A stretch of 64,000 bases of DNA from a gamma proteobacterium HdN1 (lineage in GTDB: Bacteria; Pseudomonadota; Gammaproteobacteria; Pseudomonadales; Ketobacteraceae): contig FP929140.1 of the NCBI GenBank assembly GCA_000198515.1, positions 470,527-534,526 on the forward strand. Direction: 5' to 3'. Of the stretch, positions 63,617-64,000 are shown piece by piece. A program made the translations under genes and the position numbers. The notes below the pieces were generated by a model. The model did not search any database and had not been told where the DNA came from. It worked only from the letters and a program-made list of their open reading frames with translations. Each line of letters begins with the position of its first letter. Positions within the stretch are counted from its first letter, which is position 1.

Positions 63617-64000
63617 AATGTTTAACAATCAACAGAGCAAAGGCGTTAAGCAGAACAAATGGGGGTGGATGGGCGCGACGTTGGTTGCCTTGTCTTTTGG
63701 CTGCGTTGCCGCGCAGGCAGATGTTGGCACTGCATCAAGCGCTTCGCGTGTTGGTGCAGGGGACGGTTGGGTGGGCTTGCAGCTTGGCACTAGCCGTTTG
63801 AAGTCGGAAGGTAGCGATTTTCGTCTTTCGGGGAATTACGGGCTGAGCGGAGGCTGGTGGCTCAACGAAAATATTGGCCTTGAGCTTGGTGCCAGCGCGT
63901 TGCGTAAGGGCGATGAGCGTGGTGAAGACAATCGCGGCACTTATGTGTTGTCGGTAGACGCGAATGACTATCACATCGGCCCCCGTTTTAGCAGTGGCCG
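63603..64000 (+). CDS. Outer-membrane beta-barrel protein, N-terminal part (truncated by window end)
   Basis: Open through the window edge (132 codons visible). The ATG at 63603 overlaps the lipoprotein stop; internal ATGs at 63618 and 63669 are alternatives. A signal-peptide-like segment (ATLVALSFGCVAAQADV) is followed by alternating strands (GWVGLQLGTSRLKSEGSDF, GLSGGWWLNENIGLELGAS), as in OmpA/OmpW/OprF-type barrels. The rest of the protein is outside the window. Confidence 0.6.
   Translation, partial: MFNNKMFNNQQSKGVKQNKWGWMGATLVALSFGCVAAQADVGTASSASRVGAGDGWVGLQLGTSRLKSEGSDFRLSGNYGLSGGWWLNENIGLELGASALRKGDERGEDNRGTYVLSVDANDYHIGPRFSSG

Overview
The window is a contiguous piece of a gammaproteobacterial chromosome. 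Gene order points to a relative of Pseudomonas in the Pseudomonadales/Oceanospirillales range, probably a marine or hydrocarbon-using lineage. The pointers are: bioB-F-H-C-D in one operon, serA divergent from a D-2-hydroxyglutarate dehydrogenase gene, a dksA-gluQ-cbrX-cbrA-cbrB string, uvrA/ssb beside the alpha operon, and an AlkB-type alkane hydroxylase. I cannot name genus or species from the sequence alone.

Layout. 1-9.6 kb: the spc and alpha ribosomal-protein operons (end of rpsC to rplQ, with secY and rpoA). 9.6-13.4 kb: uvrA and ssb, divergent. 13.5-31.1 kb: an accessory island. It starts with three overlapping tyrosine-recombinase genes plus a small coiled-coil gene (Tn554/recombinase-trio style). 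A HTH-ImmA metallopeptidase/PIN-domain pair follows. Then comes a type I restriction-modification locus (HTH regulator, hsdM, hsdS, hsdR) with a RecQ-like helicase fused to a phosphoribosyltransferase domain and a DprA/Smf-like protein between hsdS and hsdR. 31.7-36 kb: type II secretion genes gspN, gspC, gspD. 36.1-41.8 kb: comF and the biotin operon. 41.9-46.2 kb: serA, D-2-hydroxyglutarate dehydrogenase, an FAA-family hydrolase and a Fe-S type cysH. 46.2-48.7 kb: an AraC-family regulator divergent from alkB. 49.0-55.0 kb: the CbrAB carbon/nitrogen catabolic control locus. 55-64 kb: gluQ, dksA, an aminotransferase, a LysR regulator, a stomatin/NfeD pair, folM, folK, a metallo-beta-lactamase-fold hydrolase, a lipoprotein and a truncated outer-membrane protein.

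The most notable feature is the roughly 800-bp stretch at 49.05-49.87 kb, which holds no credible protein gene. Read on the minus strand it starts 12 bp after an excellent sigma-54 promoter and ends at an intrinsic terminator. It carries about twenty A-rich AANAANAA motifs, the kind bound by Hfq/Crc. It lies just downstream of cbrB, where Pseudomonas carries the small RNA CrcZ. I read it as an enlarged CrcZ-like Hfq/Crc-sequestering RNA outside Pseudomonas, with roughly four times the sites I recall for P. aeruginosa CrcZ. Arrays of GTTAC/GTAAC half-sites precede both this promoter and a weaker sigma-54-like promoter in front of cbrB, which suggests CbrB control of both. The alkane hydroxylase gene shares a bidirectional terminator with this RNA.

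The second notable feature is the type I RM locus with an embedded RecQ-phosphoribosyltransferase and DprA-like pair, a candidate composite defence system carried by a recombinase-trio element.
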